Shown piece by piece: positions 5,795-8,019 of a DNA stretch of 8,019 bases. Source of the stretch: an uncultured Brevundimonas sp. (GTDB lineage: Bacteria > Pseudomonadota > Alphaproteobacteria > Caulobacterales > Caulobacteraceae); NCBI RefSeq assembly GCF_943913055.1, contig NZ_CALTWS010000128.1, positions 1-8,019 on the forward strand, written 5' to 3'. Position 1 is the first letter of the stretch. Each line of letters opens with the position of its first letter. The position numbers and the translations under genes are program-made. The notes below the pieces were generated by a model that was not told the DNA's origin, did not search any database, and saw nothing but the letters and a program-made list of their open reading frames with translations.

Positions 5795-5817
5795 GGAGCC
5801 GGATTCAGCCCGGCTCC
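5795..5817. terminator. hairpin between convergent genes, possible bidirectional terminator
   Basis: GGAGCCGG (5795-5802) and CCGGCTCC (5810-5817) form a perfect 8-bp stem with a 7-nt loop. It begins 10 nt after the lipoprotein stop and overlaps the last codons and stop of the convergent TlpA gene (5805-5807). A symmetrical stem here could end transcripts from both sides. Neither side has a T-run, so termination may be weak or the stem may only stabilise 3' ends. Confidence 0.55.
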
Positions 5818-6395
5818 TCCAGCAGGGCATCGACCAAGGCCCGCGCCTCCGGCCCGGCCCAGTCCGCGCCGCCAGAGAAGCTGGCGCGAATTCGCCCCTG
5901 GCGGTCGATCAAGACCGTCTGGGGCATCGCCCCTTTCCCGGGCAGCTCGAACGGCATCTGAAACGAGGGGTCGCTATAGAAGGGCAGGGGCGCGTATGTG
6001 TCGATGAAGGCCTCGCCCGCTGCGATCTGCTCCGGCGTCGCATCGACATTGATAGGCAGAACCAGAAGGTCGCGACCTTCATAGGCCGACGCCAGTTTGG
6101 CCAGCGTCGGCATCTCTGTACGGCATGGCGCACACCACATCGCCCAGACATTGACCACGACAACCTTGCCTCGAAAATCCGCTAGCGTGGTCGCTGTGCC
6201 CTCGCGGGTCTGGAAGGCGTGATCCGGCGTGGCCAGAGGCTGGGGCGGCACAGTCAGTGCGGCCAGATCGCCAGTGGCAAAGCGGGACAGGTCGCTTTTG
6301 CCCGCTCGATCGGCGTATAGGGTGATACCCCCCGCGATCAGCCCTAGCAGCAAGATCGCGGCTCCCGCTGCCACTGCCCTTTTCGAGCCGTTCAT
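5805..6395 (-). CDS. TlpA-family membrane-anchored thiol-disulfide oxidoreductase
   Basis: This 196-residue protein starts MNGSKRAV and has one N-terminal membrane segment (about residues 7-27) without a lipobox or clear cleavage site, so the rest should be anchored in the periplasm. A thioredoxin fold follows: VVVVNVWAMWCAPCRTEMP with the active-site pair Cys88/Cys91 (WCAPC), and the conserved cis-proline region AMPQTVLID near Pro158. Proteins of this type act as reductants for periplasmic disulfides, for example in cytochrome c maturation or repair. Nothing adjacent names the partner, so the substrate is unknown. The start is ATG at 6395-6393, which shares the CATG tetranucleotide with the argH start on the other strand. 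An in-frame codon farther upstream (6446) gives a Gly/Ser/Ala-rich leader before the membrane segment and is less likely. No strong ribosome site precedes 6395. Confidence 0.88.
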   Translation of the reverse strand: MNGSKRAVAAGAAILLLGLIAGGITLYADRAGKSDLSRFATGDLAALTVPPQPLATPDHAFQTREGTATTLADFRGKVVVVNVWAMWCAPCRTEMPTLAKLASAYEGRDLLVLPINVDATPEQIAAGEAFIDTYAPLPFYSDPSFQMPFELPGKGAMPQTVLIDRQGRIRASFSGGADWAGPEARALVDALLEEPG

Positions 6396-7836
6396 GACCG
6401 AACCATCGACGCCTGCTCCCGACGCGGAGCCTGCGACCCAGACCAAGTCCGCGCGCGCCGGTCAAGACATGTGGGGGGGACGCTTTTCGTCGCGCCCGGC
6501 CGACATCATGCAGGCGATCAACGTCTCCATCGGTGTGGACCGGCGTCTGTGGGCCCAGGATCTGGCCGGCTCGCGCGCCCACTGCCGCATGCTGATGGCG
6601 CAATCGATCATCACCGAGGCGGACGGCCAGGCGATCCTAAGCGGACTGGATACGATCGAGACGGAGATCACGGGCGGCAGCTTCCCGTTCCGCGACCAGT
6701 ACGAAGACATCCACATGAATGTGGAGGCGCGGCTGTCCGAGCTGATCGGCGAGCCATCAGGGCGGCTGCATACGGCCCGCAGCCGCAATGATCAGGTCGC
6801 CACCGATTTCCGCCTCTGGGTCCGCGACGCCTGCGACCGTGCGGTCGAGCAACTTCAGGGCTTGCAGAAGGCCCTGCTGGCTCGCGCAGAACAGCATGCG
6901 GCCGACCTAATGCCGGGCTTCACCCACCTGCAGACCGCCCAGCCGGTGACTTTGGGTCACCATCTGATGGCCTATGTCGAAATGTTCGGACGCGATGCGG
7001 GAAGGTTCGCCGACGCCCGCACCCGCATGAACGAAAACCCGCTGGGGGCCGCGGCCCTGGCCGGTTCGCCCTTTCCCATCGACCGCCACATGACGGCCCA
7101 GGCCCTGCGCTTCGACCGGCCGATGGCCAACAGTCTGGACGCGGTGTCGGATCGTGATTTCGCACTGGAGAGCCTGGCCGCCGCCTCCATTACGGCCGGG
7201 CACCTGTCGCGTCTGGCCGAGGAGATCGTGGTCTGGATGACGCCGATGTTCGGCTTTGCCAGCCTGCCCGACGACCTGACCACCGGCTCTTCGATCATGC
7301 CCCAGAAGCGCAATCCGGACGCCGCCGAATTGGTGCGCGCCAAGACGGGTCGCATCCTGGGTTCGCTGGTCGCCTTGTCGACGGTGATGAAGGGTTTGCC
7401 GCTGGCCTATTCCAAGGACATGCAGGAGGACAAGCCGCCGGTGTTCGAGGCGTTCGACGCCCTGTCCCTGGCGCTGGGGGCGATGACGGCCATGGTTTCG
7501 GCCCTGCAACCAAACACGGGAAAGATGGCGGCGGCGGCCGGCGCGGGCTTTTCGACCGCCACCGATCTGGCCGACTGGCTGGTACGGGAACTGAACCTGC
7601 CGTTCCGTCAGGCGCACCATGTCACCGGTGCGGCCGTGAAGCGCGCCGAGGCGCTCGGTGGTGGGCTGGCCGATCTGCCGCTGGACGAGCTGAAAATCCT
7701 GCATCCCGGCATTACCGAAGCCGTGTATGAAGTCCTGTCGCCCAGAGCCTCCTGCGCCAGTCGCCAGAGCTTCGGCGGCACCGCGCCGGAGCAGGTCCGA
7801 GCGCGCATCGCCGAGTGGAAGTCACGTCTCGCATGA
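6394..7836 (+). CDS. argH: argininosuccinate lyase ArgH
   Basis: ArgH splits argininosuccinate into arginine and fumarate, the last step of arginine synthesis, as a cytoplasmic tetramer of the aspartase/fumarase superfamily. The 480-residue reading shows MWGGRF at 26-31, HTARSRND at 126-133, GFTHLQTAQPVTLGHH with a conserved His near 178, the signature loop GSSIMPQKRNPD at 298-309 containing the catalytic serine, and a C-terminal SFGGTAP. The start is uncertain. ATG 6394 adds 25 Pro/Ala/Thr-rich residues before MWGGRF and has only a weak GAG upstream. ATG 6469 gives 455 aa, close to E. coli (457), but has no better ribosome site. I prefer 6394 because short variable N-terminal tails appear common in relatives, though I cannot confirm this here. 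The stop overlaps an ATG at 7833 in frame with the next gene, so the two are probably co-transcribed. Confidence 0.96.
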   Translation: MTEPSTPAPDAEPATQTKSARAGQDMWGGRFSSRPADIMQAINVSIGVDRRLWAQDLAGSRAHCRMLMAQSIITEADGQAILSGLDTIETEITGGSFPFRDQYEDIHMNVEARLSELIGEPSGRLHTARSRNDQVATDFRLWVRDACDRAVEQLQGLQKALLARAEQHAADLMPGFTHLQTAQPVTLGHHLMAYVEMFGRDAGRFADARTRMNENPLGAAALAGSPFPIDRHMTAQALRFDRPMANSLDAVSDRDFALESLAAASITAGHLSRLAEEIVVWMTPMFGFASLPDDLTTGSSIMPQKRNPDAAELVRAKTGRILGSLVALSTVMKGLPLAYSKDMQEDKPPVFEAFDALSLALGAMTAMVSALQPNTGKMAAAAGAGFSTATDLADWLVRELNLPFRQAHHVTGAAVKRAEALGGGLADLPLDELKILHPGITEAVYEVLSPRASCASRQSFGGTAPEQVRARIAEWKSRLA

Positions 7837-7847
7837 AAGAGTTCACG

Positions 7848-8019
7848 ATGAAGAAGGTCGTCCTGATGGGTACCGTGGCGCTCATCGCCGCCGGTGCCGC
7901 CGCCTGTGGCCGCATGGCCGACCTGGAGGCTCCGCCCAAGCGCGAGACCGAGCGGGCGCAGCGCGACGGTCGGGCACCCAGCCTGCCCGAGCCCGCGACG
8001 GTCTATCGTCCGCCCAGCC
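7848..8019 (+). CDS. LptM-like small lipoprotein, N-terminal part (runs off window end)
   Basis: The frame is open to the window edge for 57 codons. Residues 1-19 (MKKVVLMGTV, then an Ala-rich core) form a lipoprotein signal with Cys20 as lipidation site. The next residues, CGRMADLEAPPK, match the start of small LptM/YifL-type lipoproteins (CGr.g.L..P), which in E. coli help mature the LPS translocon LptDE. The rest is charged and Pro-rich (KRETERAQRDGR). In alphaproteobacteria such a gene commonly lies between argH and lysA, so lysA is expected just beyond the window; that is inference. ATG 7848 is preferred because AAAGAG lies six nt upstream. An in-frame ATG at 7833 overlaps the argH stop (ATGA) and would add five residues. 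Confidence 0.83.
   Translation, partial: MKKVVLMGTVALIAAGAAACGRMADLEAPPKRETERAQRDGRAPSLPEPATVYRPPS

Noticed and set aside
6298..6321. TTGCCC and TATAGG inside the tlpA-like gene as an argH promoter
   Set aside because: The 12-bp gap suits neither spacing rule once the elements are aligned to their consensus, and the -35 is poor. An argH promoter must exist near here but I cannot identify it.
6907..7704. Open frame of 265 codons on the minus strand inside argH
   Set aside because: It is fully contained opposite conserved ArgH motifs; its translation is Gln/Gly/Arg-rich and resembles no protein family.

Overview
The window reads as chromosomal DNA of a high-GC alphaproteobacterium. The protein sequences and the gene order (argB, a HAD nucleotidase and dapD; argH followed by a small lipoprotein) point to Caulobacterales, most likely Brevundimonas or a close relative. 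This placement is inferred from family resemblance, because no search could be run. All genes look intact except the two cut by the window ends. No mobile element, phage gene, CRISPR array or rRNA is visible.

Layout: (1) 1-112, minus strand: the first 37 codons of a secreted, probably OmpA-like outer-membrane protein. (2) After a divergent spacer comes a tightly coupled plus-strand operon, argB (arginine synthesis), a HAD pyrimidine 5'-nucleotidase-like gene and dapD (lysine/meso-DAP synthesis), joined by two ATGA start/stop overlaps. (3) A 78-residue small protein of unknown function and a Crp/Fnr-type regulator follow, also on plus. (4) Convergent with the regulator, 6 bp away, is a minus-strand PQQ-dependent aldose-dehydrogenase-type lipoprotein. 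Its upstream region carries a match to the alphaproteobacterial general-stress (EcfG/SigT) promoter. (5) A tRNA with a CAT anticodon (elongator Met) has a good promoter of its own and is followed by a small acidic lipoprotein. (6) A minus-strand TlpA-type membrane-anchored thioredoxin is divergent from argH; in the preferred gene models the two start codons share one CATG. (7) argH is followed by the start of an LptM-like small lipoprotein that runs off the window end. In related genomes lysA commonly comes next.

Functionally, arginine genes (argB, argH) sit beside lysine/DAP genes (dapD, and probably lysA beyond the edge) in two clusters. The rest is envelope biology (four secreted or lipidated proteins and one membrane-anchored thioredoxin) plus one transcription factor. 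No clearly undescribed multi-gene system is visible. The best leads are the stress-promoter match, the shared start codons and the two uncharacterised small proteins.
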